This document shows positions 9,184-18,854 of a stretch of DNA of 64,000 bases, one piece after another (within the stretch, counting starts at the first letter, position 1; each line of letters starts with the position of its first letter). The stretch comes from Luteibacter sp. SG786 (GTDB taxonomy: Bacteria; Pseudomonadota; Gammaproteobacteria; Xanthomonadales; Rhodanobacteraceae). The DNA lies in contig NZ_JAAOYX010000001.1 in assembly GCF_011759605.1 (NCBI RefSeq), positions 2,161,063 to 2,225,062 of the forward strand, given 5' to 3'. The translations under genes and the position numbers were made by a program. Under the pieces are notes generated by a model, which did no database searches, was not told where the DNA came from, and worked only from the letters and a program-made list of their open reading frames with translations.

Positions 9184-11661
9184 ATGAACCGTACGTTGAA
9201 GCTTTCGATCATGCTGGCGCTGGTCTCCTGGGGTAGCCAGGCGCTGGCCCAGAACCTGGGGCCGGTCCAACTCCATTCCACGATGGACCAGCCGCTCGTG
9301 GCGGAGATCCCGCTGAGCGGGGTGTCGGGCAATCTCGACAACGTCCACGTGGCCCTCGCGTCCGAGGAGGCGTTCTCGCGCGCCGGACTCAACCGCGCCG
9401 GTCTGCCCGTGTCCTTGAGCTTCGCCGTAGCGAAGAATGCCGCGGGCGTCCCCGTGATACGCGTCACCAGCGCCGCTCCGGTTCGCGACACGTATCTCGA
9501 TTTCCTCGTCGAGGTGTCGTCGGGCGGCAACAAGGCCATTCGCGAAGTCACCATGCTGCTCGACCCGCCGGGCACGCCGCTGAACGGCGCGGCCGCTTCG
9601 TCCGCGCCGTCGCAGGCGCCCGCCGCGGCTCCGTCCAGGACCAGCGACGTCCCGGCGCGTGTGCCCGCCCAGTCCGCTGCCCGGCCTGCGCGCACCCAGC
9701 CCGCCGCACGGCCCGCCGCGGCATCCGCCGGCGGCACGTATGGCCCGGTGCAGCGCGGGCAGACGCTTTCCTCGATCGCCCGCGACCATGCCGGCGGCGC
9801 GGACATGAACCAGATGCTCGTGGCGCTGCAGAAGGCCAACCCCGACGCCTTCTACCGCGACAACATGAATGCCCTGAAGACGGGCGCGATCCTTCGCATC
9901 CCTTCGGCCGACGAGGTGCAGGCGCAGTCCAGCAACGAAGCACTGGCCGAAGTTCGGCGCCAGAATGAAAGCTGGCGCGCCGGTACCGCCCGCGCGCCCT
10001 CGGTCGTCGCCGACGCGGCATCCACCAGCGCCGGGCAAGGCGAAGCCAAGCCGAGGCAGTCCGCCAGCGATCGTCTGGCCATCGTGCCCTCGAAGGAGGG
10101 TGGCGATGCCGCCTCCACTCGTGCCGGCAGCAAGGGCGGCACGGGCGACGCGCAGGTCGCGGGATTGCGCCAGGAGCTGGCCACCTCGCAGGAAAACGTG
10201 GCCTCGCTGAAGCAGCAGGGTGCCGAACTCAAGTCGCGTATCGGCGAACTAGAGGACATCAACTCGAAGAACCAGCGCCTGCTGAGCCTCAAGGATTCCG
10301 AAATCGCCGAACTCCAGCGGAAGCTGGCCGAAGCGCAGAAGAGTGGCGGCACGGCCGCGGCGAACACGCCGGCGGTCGCGCCGGGCGCCCCGGCGGCGGC
10401 CCCTGTCGCACCGGCGGCCAGCGCACCCGCAAAGGCGGGCACGGCGGCTTCCGCGCCGTCGACCCCCGTGGCTGCGACGCCCGCACCGGTCGCGGGTTCG
10501 ACGGTGACCACCGCGCCGTTGAAGGAGCCCGCCGCCGCAGCCGCGGCCGTTCCGCCGCCCGCGTCGAAGCCGGCCGCGAAACCGGCCGCCAAGCCGGCGG
10601 TCGTGGTGCCGAAGCCGGTCGAGGAAGATCCCTGGTACATGCAGCCATGGGCCTGGGGCGGCGGTGCGATCGTCATCCTCCTGCTGCTCGTGGCCGCCGT
10701 GTTCGGGCGCAAGAAACCGAAGGCGGCGGCACCTGTCGCCGCAGGCTCGCTCGCCGACCGCTTCGGCGAGGAACCGGCGTTCGATTTCGGCCAGCCGGGC
10801 GAGGCGATGGACCAGGACCAGCGCGAGATCCTCGACGCGCTGGCCGAGCATCCCGACGACATCGGCCTGCACCTCGAACTGGTGAGCCTGTATTACGGCC
10901 GTCGCGACGTCGATCATTTCGAAGCCGCCGCCGAAGCCATGTTTGCCCACGTGGCCGACCCGGACCAGCCGGAGTGGCGCGAGGTGGTGATGATGGGCGA
11001 AGACCTCGCGCCGACCCATCCGCTCTTCGGCGGCACGCCGATGGACGAGATCGACGAGCCGTACGAACACGATGGCTCGCTCGCCGGGTCGCATGCCGAC
11101 ACGGCCGCGGCCCTGGAGGAATTCGATCTCGGCAACTACGTCACCGGGCCCGAGGAAGAGGCGCACAGCCAGACTCCGACGCCGCAGAAGCACAGCGAAT
11201 ACCATTTCAATTTCGATCTGACGCCGGTGCAGCGCGCCGAGGCGGACCGCCGCCCGAACGCACCCGATGTGTTTGACGTGGATGCCCCCGAATCGCCCTA
11301 CCTCGAAACGCCGACCGAAACGTCGCATGCGAGCTTCGGCGACATCCTCGATGGGGAAAAGCACGAAGCGACCGAAGAGCGCTCCACCTGGGCCTTCGAG
11401 GAAGAACACGATGTGGCCGCCACGTCGTCGACCGGCCTGCCGCGCTTCGACGAGCCGACATTCCCGGACGAGGAGCCCATCGCGGACCACAATCCGGAGA
11501 GCTTCAGCGACGACCCGGTCGACACCAAGCTCGACCTCGCCCGGGCCTACCTCGACATGGGGGACGCCGAGGGCGCTCGCCTGATGCTCGACGAGGTGCT
11601 GGCCGAGGGCTCGCAGATGCAGAAAGACACGGCAAGGCGGATCCTCGACGACATCGCCTGA
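9184..11661 (+). CDS. fimV: FimV-like polar hub/pilus assembly protein with LysM domain
   Basis: FimV organises the cell pole and supports type IV pilus assembly and twitching. The 825-residue protein starts at ATG 9184 (a GTG one codon earlier is possible), preceded by a GGGGGA ribosome site. A signal peptide ends at QALAQ, followed by the conserved FimV N-terminal domain (LGPVQLHSTMDQPLVAEI). A LysM peptidoglycan-binding domain lies near residues 186-240. A coiled coil (about residues 320-380) and a long Ala/Pro-rich linker precede one membrane helix near residues 489-508. The acidic cytoplasmic tail ends in the conserved TPR-like FimV C-terminal domain (DTKLDLARAYLDMGDAEGAR). Domain order and synteny (asd before, truA after) both fit. 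Confidence 0.93.
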   Translation: MNRTLKLSIMLALVSWGSQALAQNLGPVQLHSTMDQPLVAEIPLSGVSGNLDNVHVALASEEAFSRAGLNRAGLPVSLSFAVAKNAAGVPVIRVTSAAPVRDTYLDFLVEVSSGGNKAIREVTMLLDPPGTPLNGAAASSAPSQAPAAAPSRTSDVPARVPAQSAARPARTQPAARPAAASAGGTYGPVQRGQTLSSIARDHAGGADMNQMLVALQKANPDAFYRDNMNALKTGAILRIPSADEVQAQSSNEALAEVRRQNESWRAGTARAPSVVADAASTSAGQGEAKPRQSASDRLAIVPSKEGGDAASTRAGSKGGTGDAQVAGLRQELATSQENVASLKQQGAELKSRIGELEDINSKNQRLLSLKDSEIAELQRKLAEAQKSGGTAAANTPAVAPGAPAAAPVAPAASAPAKAGTAASAPSTPVAATPAPVAGSTVTTAPLKEPAAAAAAVPPPASKPAAKPAAKPAVVVPKPVEEDPWYMQPWAWGGGAIVILLLLVAAVFGRKKPKAAAPVAAGSLADRFGEEPAFDFGQPGEAMDQDQREILDALAEHPDDIGLHLELVSLYYGRRDVDHFEAAAEAMFAHVADPDQPEWREVVMMGEDLAPTHPLFGGTPMDEIDEPYEHDGSLAGSHADTAAALEEFDLGNYVTGPEEEAHSQTPTPQKHSEYHFNFDLTPVQRAEADRRPNAPDVFDVDAPESPYLETPTETSHASFGDILDGEKHEATEERSTWAFEEEHDVAATSSTGLPRFDEPTFPDEEPIADHNPESFSDDPVDTKLDLARAYLDMGDAEGARLMLDEVLAEGSQMQKDTARRILDDIA

Positions 11662-11696
11662 TTCCGTAACGCTTCCCAACGCGCAAGGAGTGTGAG

Positions 11697-12407
11697 ATGT
11701 CTCAGCGATTGTTTGCGGAGTTCTTCGGCACTTTCTGGCTTGTTCTCGGTGGTTGCGGTAGTGCGGTGCTGGCTGCGGCCTTTCCGGGCCTCGGCATCGG
11801 TTTCGTCGGCGTTTCGCTGGCTTTTGGCCTCACCGTGCTGACGATGGCCTATGCCGTGGGCAACATCTCCGGAGCGCATTTCAATCCGGCGGTAACCATC
11901 GGCTGCTACACGGGCGGACGCATGCCGGGCAGGGAAGTGCTGCCCTACATCGTCAGCCAGGTGGTCGGCGCGATCGTGGCCGGTGGCGTGCTTTACCTCA
12001 TCGCCAGTGGAAGGCCTGGCTTCGACGTCACGGCGGGATTCGCCACCAACGGTTACGGCGAGCACTCGCCCGGTGGCTATTCGTTCCTCGCCGCGGTGGT
12101 GGCCGAGTTCGTGCTGACCATGTTCTTCCTGCTGGTGATCCTCGGGGTGACGCACAAGCGTGCGCCAGTCGGTTTCGCGCCGCTCGCGATTGGCCTGGCC
12201 CTGACGTTGATCCACCTCATCAGCATCCCGGTCACCAACACCTCGGTAAACCCCGCGCGCAGCACGGGCGTGGCCGTGTTCCAGGGCGGCTGGGCATTGG
12301 CCCAGCTGTGGGTGTTCTGGGTGGTGCCGCTGCTCGGCGGTGCCGTCGGCGGTTGGGTCCACCGGGCGCTGCTCGAGAACGACCCGCCCGCCCACGGCGT
12401 ACCGTAA
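11697..12407 (+). CDS. aqpZ: Aquaporin Z
   Basis: A 236-residue inner-membrane water channel. Both half-helix signatures are present: NPAVTIG (N63) and NPARSTG (N185), within six hydrophobic segments. SVNPARS in the second loop is the usual context of water-selective rather than glycerol channels. The start at ATG 11697 is preceded by AAGGAG at a good distance. It sits between fimV and truA, where many relatives have no gene, so it appears to be a local insertion into a conserved block. A strong hairpin directly after the stop suggests that its transcript ends before truA. Confidence 0.95.
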   Translation: MSQRLFAEFFGTFWLVLGGCGSAVLAAAFPGLGIGFVGVSLAFGLTVLTMAYAVGNISGAHFNPAVTIGCYTGGRMPGREVLPYIVSQVVGAIVAGGVLYLIASGRPGFDVTAGFATNGYGEHSPGGYSFLAAVVAEFVLTMFFLLVILGVTHKRAPVGFAPLAIGLALTLIHLISIPVTNTSVNPARSTGVAVFQGGWALAQLWVFWVVPLLGGAVGGWVHRALLENDPPAHGVP

Positions 12408-12414
12408 CGACGAA

Positions 12415-12448
12415 CGGCCGTTGCCCGGGCCGACCCGGGCAACGGCCG
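12415..12448. terminator. Perfect 15-bp hairpin after aqpZ (probable transcription end)
   Basis: Bases 12415-12429 pair perfectly with 12434-12448 around a four-base loop. The very GC-rich stem lies eight bases past the aqpZ stop. No T-run follows on either strand, so it may act as an mRNA-stabilising end or a Rho-linked pause instead of a classical intrinsic terminator. Confidence 0.55.
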
Positions 12449-12492
12449 GGCGGTGGTAACCTTGACGGTTTCCACCGCCCCACGACCCGCCC

Positions 12493-13260
12493 ATGCGCAT
12501 CGCCCTTGGCGTCGAATACGACGGCACCGACTTCCTCGGCTGGCAGAGGCTCAGCCATGCGAAGACCGTACAGGGTGCGCTCGAGGAGGCACTGAGCTAC
12601 GTCGCGCACACGCCGATCGAGGTGACCGCCGCCGGCCGCACCGATGCCGGTGTGCACGGCCGGTGCCAGGTGGTGCATTTCGACACCGAGGTCGTGCGCG
12701 ACATGCGCGGCTGGATCCTCGGTGCCTGCTCGAACCTGCCGCACAGCGTGGCGGTCACATGGGCCCAGCCGGTTGCCGACGACTTCCATGCCCGTTTCTC
12801 CGCACGGGCACGGCGCTATCGCTACCGCATCCTGCCGCGTTTCGTTCGCCCCGCGCTGGACGCGCGCTTTGTCGCCTGGGAGCGCCGTCAGCTCGATGCC
12901 GACGCGATGCACGAAGCCGCGCAGGCGATCGTCGGCGAGCACGATTTCTCGGCATTCCGCGCCATTTCCTGCCAGGCGGCGCACGCGCGGCGCAACGTGC
13001 GCTCCATTCGCGTGTTCCGCGACGATATCCACGTGGTGGTGGAGATCGAGGCGAATGCCTTCCTTCATCACATGGTTCGCAACATCGTGGGCTCGCTGCT
13101 GCCGATCGGCCGTGGCGAACGCCCCGTGTCCTGGATGGCCGAGCTGCTCGAGGGTCGGGATCGCGAGGTGGCCGGCGCCACCGCGCCCGCGGAGGGCCTT
13201 ACCTTCCTCGGGCCCTTGTACGAGGCACATTGGAACTTGCCACAGGAGGTGACGCTATGA
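12493..13260 (+). CDS. truA: tRNA pseudouridine(38-40) synthase
   Basis: TruA isomerises uridines 38, 39 and 40 in the anticodon arm of many tRNAs. The 255-residue protein begins [18 protein letters not shown], and its catalytic aspartate is D51 in GRTDAGVHG. The conserved F(L)HHMVRNIVG segment is near residue 195. The stop codon overlaps the trpF start by three bases, and the pairing of truA with trpF is common in gammaproteobacteria. Confidence 0.96.
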   Translation: MRIALGVEYDGTDFLGWQRLSHAKTVQGALEEALSYVAHTPIEVTAAGRTDAGVHGRCQVVHFDTEVVRDMRGWILGACSNLPHSVAVTWAQPVADDFHARFSARARRYRYRILPRFVRPALDARFVAWERRQLDADAMHEAAQAIVGEHDFSAFRAISCQAAHARRNVRSIRVFRDDIHVVVEIEANAFLHHMVRNIVGSLLPIGRGERPVSWMAELLEGRDREVAGATAPAEGLTFLGPLYEAHWNLPQEVTL

Positions 13261-13880
13261 CCCGGATCAAGTGCTGCGGGCTTACCCGCATCGACGACGT
13301 GCGGCGGGCCGCGCAACTGGGCGCCGACGCGATCGGTTTCGTGATGACCCGCAAAAGCAAGCGGTTCGTCGAGCCAGCGCAGGCCGCCCGCCTGCGCGAT
13401 GCGGTGCCGCCCTTCGTAACGACGGTGGCGCTGGTGATGGATGACGAGCCCGCTTTCATCGAGGAAGTGCTGCGTGTGCTGCGTCCGGACATGCTGCAGT
13501 TCCACGGCGCCGAGAGCGACGACGAATGCTCGGCCTACGGTGTGCGCTATCTCAAGGCCATCGCCATGGGCGAGGGCGCGCCCGCCCTGGCCCGCCTGCG
13601 CGACTATCCGCGCGCCGCCGGGCTGCTGCTCGACGGTCACGGACTGGGCGAACAGGGCGGCAGCGGGCAACGCTTCGACTGGTCGCTGATGCCGAAAGAT
13701 CTTGCCCAACCCCTGCTGCTCGCCGGTGGACTCACCGCGGAGAACGTGGCCGAAGCCATCCGGATCGCCCGTCCCTGGGCGGTGGACGTCTCCAGCGGCA
13801 TCGAGTCGTCGCCGGGCATCAAGGATAGCGATAAGATGGAACGCTTCATTTCCGCCGTGCGCGCCGTCCCCAGCGCGTGA
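13257..13880 (+). CDS. trpF: Phosphoribosylanthranilate isomerase
   Basis: TrpF performs the third step of tryptophan synthesis after anthranilate, an Amadori rearrangement of phosphoribosylanthranilate. The 207-residue TIM barrel starts at ATG 13257 with [13 protein letters not shown], containing the catalytic-cysteine motif Kx[19 protein letters not shown] and the phosphate-binding LAGGL and [11 protein letters not shown] segments complete the family pattern. An unusually complete ribosome-binding site, AGGAGGTGA at 13244-13252, lies inside the end of truA, indicating strong translation. Together with trpB and trpA this is the FBA part of a split trp operon; trpE, trpG, trpD and trpC are not in the window. 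Confidence 0.96.
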   Translation: MTRIKCCGLTRIDDVRRAAQLGADAIGFVMTRKSKRFVEPAQAARLRDAVPPFVTTVALVMDDEPAFIEEVLRVLRPDMLQFHGAESDDECSAYGVRYLKAIAMGEGAPALARLRDYPRAAGLLLDGHGLGEQGGSGQRFDWSLMPKDLAQPLLLAGGLTAENVAEAIRIARPWAVDVSSGIESSPGIKDSDKMERFISAVRAVPSA

Positions 13881-13905
13881 CACGGCCTGGTGTCCCAAAG
13901 ACGAG

Positions 13906-15123
13906 ATGGCAATGACCGAGATCGCTGATTTCCACGCCTGGCCCGACGCGCAGGGGCGCTTCGGCGAGTACGGCGGCATCTATGTGGCCGAAACGCTGAT
14001 GGAGCCGCTGGCGGAACTCACCGCCGCATACGAGAAGCTGCGCAACGATCCGGCGTTCATCGCGGAACTCGACCGCGACCTGAAGTACTACGTGGGCCGC
14101 CCCAGCCCCGTGTACCACGCCGAGCGCCTGTCGAAGCACGTGGGCGGCGCGCGCATCGTGTTAAAGCGGGAAGACCTGAACCACACGGGCGCGCACAAGA
14201 TCAACAACACGGTGGGCCAGGCGCTGGTTGCCCGGCACATGGGCAAGACCCGCATCATCGCGGAAACCGGCGCGGGCCAGCATGGCGTGGCCAGTGCCAC
14301 GGTCGCCGCCCGGCTCGGCCTGAAGTGCGTGGTCTACATGGGTGCCGTGGACATCGAGCGGCAGAAGATCAACGTGTACCGCATGCGCCTGCTCGGCGCG
14401 GAAGTGGTGCCGGTCACCTCGGGCTCGAAAACCCTGAAAGACGCGCTCAACGAAGCGATGCGCGACTGGGTCACCAACGTCACCGACACCTTCTACATCA
14501 TCGGTACGGTCGCGGGTCCGCACCCGTATCCGCAGATGGTGCGCGACTTCAACGCCATTGTCGGCCGCGAGGCGCGCGAGCAGGTGCTGGAGCAGTTCGG
14601 GCGCCTGCCCGACGTGATCACGGCCTGCGTCGGCGGCGGGTCGAACGCCATCGGCCTGTTCCACGCCTTCCTCAACGATCGCGACGTGCGCATCGTGGGT
14701 GCCGAGGCCGCGGGCGAGGGCATCGCCACGGGCCACCACGCGGCGTCGCTTGCCGCCGGCAAGCCGGGCGTGCTCCACGGCAACCGCACCTATGTGCTGT
14801 CGGACGCGAACGGCCAGATCGTCGAGACGCATTCGGTGTCCGCCGGCCTCGATTACCCGGGCGTGGGCCCGGAACATGCCTTCCTGAAGGACGCCGGCCG
14901 CGCCGAATACGTCGGCATCACCGACGACGAGGCCCTCGAAGCCTTCCACCTCCTTGCGCGCACCGAGGGCATCCTCGCCGCGCTGGAATCGAGCCATGCC
15001 ATCGCCCAGGCGATCAAGCTGGCCCGCGAACTGCCGAAGGACGGACTGGTCCTCGCCAACCTCTCCGGGCGTGGCGACAAGGACGTGCACACGATCGCCG
15101 CGCGCGAAGGAATCGAACTCTGA
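13906..15123 (+). CDS. trpB: Tryptophan synthase beta chain
   Basis: TrpB condenses indole with serine using pyridoxal phosphate, as the beta subunit of the alpha2beta2 complex. The protein is 405 residues from ATG 13906; ATG 13912 is a possible alternative. [14 protein letters not shown] opens the family domain, and the cofactor lysine is K98 in HTGAHKINN. The glycine-rich phosphate clamp [10 protein letters not shown] and the C-terminal LSGRGDKD are present. It begins 25 bases after trpF, and its stop codon overlaps the trpA start (TGATG), as expected for equimolar subunits. Confidence 0.98.
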   Translation: MAMTEIADFHAWPDAQGRFGEYGGIYVAETLMEPLAELTAAYEKLRNDPAFIAELDRDLKYYVGRPSPVYHAERLSKHVGGARIVLKREDLNHTGAHKINNTVGQALVARHMGKTRIIAETGAGQHGVASATVAARLGLKCVVYMGAVDIERQKINVYRMRLLGAEVVPVTSGSKTLKDALNEAMRDWVTNVTDTFYIIGTVAGPHPYPQMVRDFNAIVGREAREQVLEQFGRLPDVITACVGGGSNAIGLFHAFLNDRDVRIVGAEAAGEGIATGHHAASLAAGKPGVLHGNRTYVLSDANGQIVETHSVSAGLDYPGVGPEHAFLKDAGRAEYVGITDDEALEAFHLLARTEGILAALESSHAIAQAIKLARELPKDGLVLANLSGRGDKDVHTIAAREGIEL

Positions 15124-15923
15124 TGAGCCGCATCGAACGCCGCTTCGCGGCGCTGAAGTCCGCTGGGCGTACCGGCCTCGTTCCGTTCGTCACCGCCGGC
15201 GATCCCTCGCCCGATGGCATGGTGGCATTGCTCCATGGTCTCGTGGCCGCGGGGGCCGACCTCATCGAACTGGGTGTGCCGTTCTCCGATCCCATGGCGG
15301 ACGGTCCCGTCATCCAGCACGCCAGCGAACGCGCCATCGCGAAGGGCGTCGGCCTTGCCAACGTGTTGGCCTGGGTCGCCGCGTTCCGTGAGACCGACGC
15401 GGAAACGCCCATCGTGCTCATGGGTTACCTCAACCCCGTCGAGATGTACGGTTACGCGGCGTTCGCCGAAGATGCCGTCGAAGCCGGTGTCGATGGCGTC
15501 CTGATGGTGGACTGCCCGCTGGAGGAATCGCACGTGCTCGAACCGCTCCGGCAGGCGGGGCTGGCGCAGATCCTCCTGGCATCGCCGACCACCGCCGAGG
15601 GGCGCCTGGCGCGCCTGTGCGAGGCGGCAGCGGGCTTCCTGTACTATGTGTCGTTCGCCGGCATCACCGGCGCGGCTCAGCTGAGCACCGGCGACATCGC
15701 CGAGCGCGTCGCCGGGATCCGCGCGCGGTCGAAGGCACCGGTGGCTGTCGGCTTCGGTGTCCGCGACGCCGCCAGCGCCCGGGCCATCGGCGAATTCGCC
15801 GACGCCGTGGTCATCGGCAGCGCCCTGGTCGATCGCCTCTCCGGCGCGGCCTCGGCCGAGGATGCCGTCGGCAGGGCACGCGATTTCCTGGCACCGATCC
15901 GCGCCGCGCTCGACGCGCGCTAA
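15123..15923 (+). CDS. trpA: Tryptophan synthase alpha chain
   Basis: TrpA splits indole-3-glycerol phosphate into glyceraldehyde-3-phosphate and indole, which is channelled to TrpB. The 266-residue TIM barrel starts at ATG 15123, one base inside the trpB stop. The catalytic glutamate lies in DLIELGVPFSDPMADGP, and the catalytic aspartate is in GVDGVLMVDCPLEE. A flexible-loop and phosphate-binding pattern (YYVSFAGITGA, GFGVRD) follows. It ends 21 bases before accD, the usual Pseudomonas/Xanthomonas order. Confidence 0.98.
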   Translation: MSRIERRFAALKSAGRTGLVPFVTAGDPSPDGMVALLHGLVAAGADLIELGVPFSDPMADGPVIQHASERAIAKGVGLANVLAWVAAFRETDAETPIVLMGYLNPVEMYGYAAFAEDAVEAGVDGVLMVDCPLEESHVLEPLRQAGLAQILLASPTTAEGRLARLCEAAAGFLYYVSFAGITGAAQLSTGDIAERVAGIRARSKAPVAVGFGVRDAASARAIGEFADAVVIGSALVDRLSGAASAEDAVGRARDFLAPIRAALDAR

Positions 15924-15944
15924 AGAGATATTCGGAGAAACACG

Positions 15945-16817
15945 ATGAACTGGCTGCAGAAGATCATGACGCCGAAGACCCGCGCCCCCGGCGCGGCCGG
16001 CGGCAAGGGCAAGGTGCCCGAGGGCGTGTGGGAGAAGTGCGCCGGCTGCGGCACCGTGCTCTACAAGCCCGAGCTCGAAAAGTCGCTGATGGTGTGCCCG
16101 AAGTGCGGACACCACCATGCCATTTCCGCTCGCGCGCGCCTGGCCGCTTTCTTCGACGAAGGCAGCACCACCGAATTGTGGCCGAAGATGGAAGCGGTCG
16201 ACGCGCTGAAGTTCAAGGACCAGAAGAAGTACAAGGACCGCGTTGCGGCCGCGCAGAAGAACACGGGCGAGAAGGACGCGCTGATCGCGATGTCCGGCCG
16301 CCTGCTCGATCGTCCACTGGTTTCCGTGGCTTTCGAGTTCTCCTTCATGGGTGGATCGATGGGTTCGGTGGTGGGCGAGAAATTCGCGCGCGCCGCGGAG
16401 AAAGCCCTGGCCGAGAAGAGCGCCCTGGTGTGCTTCTCCGCCACGGGCGGCGCACGCATGCAGGAAGGCCTGTTCTCGCTGATGCAGATGGCGAAGACCT
16501 CGGCGGCGCTCGCGCGCATGCGCGATGCCGGCGTGCCCTACATCTCGGTGCTCACGCATCCGACCACCGGCGGCGTGTCCGCCAGCCTGGGCATGCTGGG
16601 CGACGTCAACGTGGCGGAACCGAAGGCCCTGATCGGCTTCGCCGGTCCCCGCGTCATCGAGCAGACCGTGCGCGAAACGCTGCCGGAAGGCTTCCAGCGT
16701 TCGGAGTTCCTCGTCGACCACGGTGCGGTGGACGTCATCGTCGACCGTCGCGAAATGCGCGACAAGCTCGGTGCCATGCTCGGTATCCTGCAGAAGGCAC
16801 CGCGCGCCGCGGCCTGA
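15945..16817 (+). CDS. accD: Acetyl-CoA carboxylase carboxyltransferase subunit beta
   Basis: AccD is the beta half of the carboxyltransferase that transfers CO2 from biotin to acetyl-CoA, giving malonyl-CoA for fatty acid synthesis. The 290-residue protein carries the N-terminal zinc ribbon (C32, C35, C51, C54) characteristic of the bacterial subunit, followed by the crotonase-fold core with GGARMQEG and [14 protein letters not shown]. It follows trpA by 21 bases. In many relatives folC, dedD and purF come next; here the block ends in an intergenic repeat and convergent genes. Confidence 0.97.
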   Translation: MNWLQKIMTPKTRAPGAAGGKGKVPEGVWEKCAGCGTVLYKPELEKSLMVCPKCGHHHAISARARLAAFFDEGSTTELWPKMEAVDALKFKDQKKYKDRVAAAQKNTGEKDALIAMSGRLLDRPLVSVAFEFSFMGGSMGSVVGEKFARAAEKALAEKSALVCFSATGGARMQEGLFSLMQMAKTSAALARMRDAGVPYISVLTHPTTGGVSASLGMLGDVNVAEPKALIGFAGPRVIEQTVRETLPEGFQRSEFLVDHGAVDVIVDRREMRDKLGAMLGILQKAPRAAA

Positions 16818-16856
16818 CGGCGGGGAAGGGCTTTGTGAGAGCCGGCGTAGCCGGCT

Positions 16857-16939
16857 GTGGGAGCCGGCTATGCCGGCGATCCCGCGGCAGCGGGCAACCT
16901 TGCCGCAAGCAACCGTCGCCGCTGAAGCGGCTCCCACAC
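16857..16939. repeat. REP-like palindromic intergenic repeat, copy 1
   Basis: The roughly 82-base unit starts GTGGGAGCCGG and ends with the inverted form GCGGCTCCCAC. Between these lie smaller palindromes (GCCGGCTATGCCGGC and CCCGCGGCAGCGGG). Near-identical copies occur at 18738-18819 and 41689-41769, with an inverted relative at 36966-37046. It sits between the convergent accD and PAP2 genes. The size and structure resemble REP/BIME elements mobilised by RAYT transposases, but no such transposase is in the window. Confidence 0.85.
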
Positions 16940-16949
16940 GGTCGTTTCC

Positions 16950-17492
16950 TCAGAGCAGCACGCGCTCCGCCCACAACGACAGCGTGCCAAGTCCGCCGCC
17001 AATAGCTGCGGCGGCCAACACGTCGCTGGGATAGTGCAACCCCAGCACGACGCGCGACGCGCCGACGAGCGCTGCGAAGCCGATCAGGAACGGCGCCAGC
17101 ACCGGGTAATGCGCCACGGCCACCACCGTGAACGACACGGCCTGGAGCGTATGGCCGGACGGGAAGCTGAATTCGTCCAGCGGCGGTACGTGCGCGATCA
17201 CGCCGGGGCAGGTACGGAACGGGCGCGGGCGGCGCGTCCACCGTTTCAGCACGCGGTAGAGCATGAGTGCGGTCAGGCCGGTGACGGCCATCTGCAGTGC
17301 GACGGCCACGCCGCGCCAGCCGCCCACGACTGCGATCACGGTCATCAGCGAATACCAGAACACGCCATCGCCCAGGCGGCTGATGGCGCCAAAGAAGATG
17401 CCTATGGCGCGCCGGGCGCCCCAGCGATTGGCGGCGACGCACATGCGCCGATCGAGGTTCGCCCTACGCGGCGACGGCAGTGCTGCGTTCAT
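16950..17492 (-). CDS. PAP2 family membrane phosphatase
   Basis: A 180-residue membrane phosphatase with all three signature motifs of the type-2 phosphatidic acid phosphatase family: KRWTRRPRP, PSGHT and SRVVLGLHYPSD. Several hydrophobic segments indicate an integral inner-membrane protein with its active site on the periplasmic face. The start ATG at 17492 lies inside the end of the glycosyltransferase gene (29-base overlap), showing one transcript and coupled translation. The likely substrates are lipid phosphates such as phosphatidic acid, undecaprenyl pyrophosphate or a glycolipid intermediate made by the upstream gene. It is short for an undecaprenyl pyrophosphatase, so the substrate remains open. 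Confidence 0.88.
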   Translation of the reverse strand: MNAALPSPRRANLDRRMCVAANRWGARRAIGIFFGAISRLGDGVFWYSLMTVIAVVGGWRGVAVALQMAVTGLTALMLYRVLKRWTRRPRPFRTCPGVIAHVPPLDEFSFPSGHTLQAVSFTVVAVAHYPVLAPFLIGFAALVGASRVVLGLHYPSDVLAAAAIGGGLGTLSLWAERVLL

Positions 17493-18624
17493 GGACGTGT
17501 TCCTCGGCGAGGGATTGCATGATCGATTCGAAGTCCGCGACGACCGATTCGGACGACAGCCCCGCGACCGACGCGCGTGCCGCGGTTCCCATCGCCATGC
17601 GCGCATGGATGTCTGCGCCGAGCACGGCGGCGCGCTCCACCAGTCCGCCCTCGTTGCCCGGCGCCACGCGAATGCCGTTCTGGCCGTTGCGGATGAACTC
17701 GCGCGCCGCCGCCTCGGCGTATGCGACCACCGGGACACCCGAAGCCATGGCCTCGAGCACGACGTTGCCGAAGGTCTCGGTGAGGCTGGGAAAGACGAAG
17801 ATGTCCGCGCTGGCATAGTGCGCGGCCAGGTCGTCGCCGCTTCGCGTGCCCGCGAAGATGACATCCGGATGCGCGGCTTCGAGCGCCGGGCGGCCGGGGC
17901 CGTCGCCGACGATTACACAGCGGGCCTGCGGCACCCGCCGGGCGAGGGCGCGATACGCGTCGATCGCCACATCCAGGTTCTTTTCCGGCGCCACGCGCCC
18001 GACGCAGAGCACTACGGGCGTGTCGCTGTCGGCTCCCCACGACGCGCGCAGGTTGTCGTCGCGGCGGTCGGGATGGAAGCGTTGCGTGTCCACGCCGCGG
18101 CGAAGCACCCGCACGTCGTGTACACCGAGGTCGTTCAATTCGCCGGCAAGCTGACCGGTCGGCACCAGCGTCGCCTGCGCGCGCTTGTGGAACCGGGTGA
18201 GGTAGTGCCGAACGAGCGGTGTGAGCGCGCCGAACCCGTAATGGCCGACGTAGAAGTCGAAGCGCGTATGGAATCCGGTGGCGACCGGGATGCCGAGCCG
18301 GCGGGCAGCGCTTACGGCACTCCAGCCCAGGGGGCCTTCCGTGGCCACATAGACGGCATCCGGCCGGTCGGCGCGCCAGCGGCGCTCGATGCGGAAGCGG
18401 GAGGGAAGGCCGAAGCGGAGCCCTGCGTAGCGGGGCACCGCGGCGCCTTCGACGGCCAGGACGTCCATGCCCGCGTCCGCCAGGGGCGGCGTGGACGGGT
18501 GGACCGGCCGGATCAGGTCGACGGCGTGGCCGCGGCGAACCATGCCGCGGGCAAGCGACTGGATAGTGAGGGCGACGCCGTTCACGTCCGGTGCGTAGGT
18601 CTCGGTGACGATGCCGATTCGCAT
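17464..18624 (-). CDS. GT4-type glycosyltransferase (GDP-mannose/UDP-sugar to lipid acceptor)
   Basis: The 386-residue protein is read from ATG 18624; the frame continues upstream into repeat sequence without similarity. MRIGIVTETYAPDVNGVA is the classic start of the MgtA/PimB-like subgroup, which transfers mannose or glucuronic acid to lipid acceptors. The C-terminal Rossmann half shows VLCVGRVAPEKNLDVAI and the donor-binding segment VFPSLTETFGNVVLEAMASG, with the two-glutamate EX7E-like pattern. It forms a two-gene unit with the overlapping PAP2 phosphatase, so a membrane glycolipid pathway is likely. Donor and acceptor are not known. Confidence 0.88.
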   Translation of the reverse strand: MRIGIVTETYAPDVNGVALTIQSLARGMVRRGHAVDLIRPVHPSTPPLADAGMDVLAVEGAAVPRYAGLRFGLPSRFRIERRWRADRPDAVYVATEGPLGWSAVSAARRLGIPVATGFHTRFDFYVGHYGFGALTPLVRHYLTRFHKRAQATLVPTGQLAGELNDLGVHDVRVLRRGVDTQRFHPDRRDDNLRASWGADSDTPVVLCVGRVAPEKNLDVAIDAYRALARRVPQARCVIVGDGPGRPALEAAHPDVIFAGTRSGDDLAAHYASADIFVFPSLTETFGNVVLEAMASGVPVVAYAEAAAREFIRNGQNGIRVAPGNEGGLVERAAVLGADIHARMAMGTAARASVAGLSSESVVADFESIMQSLAEEHVHERSTAVAA

Positions 18625-18737
18625 GACGATGCCCTGTGGCCTGGCTTGCCGCATGGTCCCTTGGGGGCATGTCGTGGCGGTTATGGGCGTATGACCATTG
18701 TGTGACCGGGCGCCTGTGGAGCCGGCCGCGCCGGTCT

Positions 18738-18819
18738 GTGGGAGCCGGCTATGCCGGCGATCCCGCGGCAGCGGGCAAGGTTGCCGCGAGCGCCGAATCG
18801 CCGCTGAAGCGGCTCCCAC
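18738..18819. repeat. REP-like palindromic intergenic repeat, copy 2
   Basis: Nearly the same 82-base unit as 16857-16939, with the GTGGGAGCC / GGCTCCCAC outer inverted ends and the inner CCCGCGGCAGCGGG palindrome. It occupies the gap between the divergent glycosyltransferase and gltX, ending 35 bases before the gltX start, so part of it may lie within the gltX leader or promoter region. Confidence 0.85.
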
Positions 18820-18854
18820 ATAAAAGCCGGTAAAATGATTCGCTTGTCCGCCCA

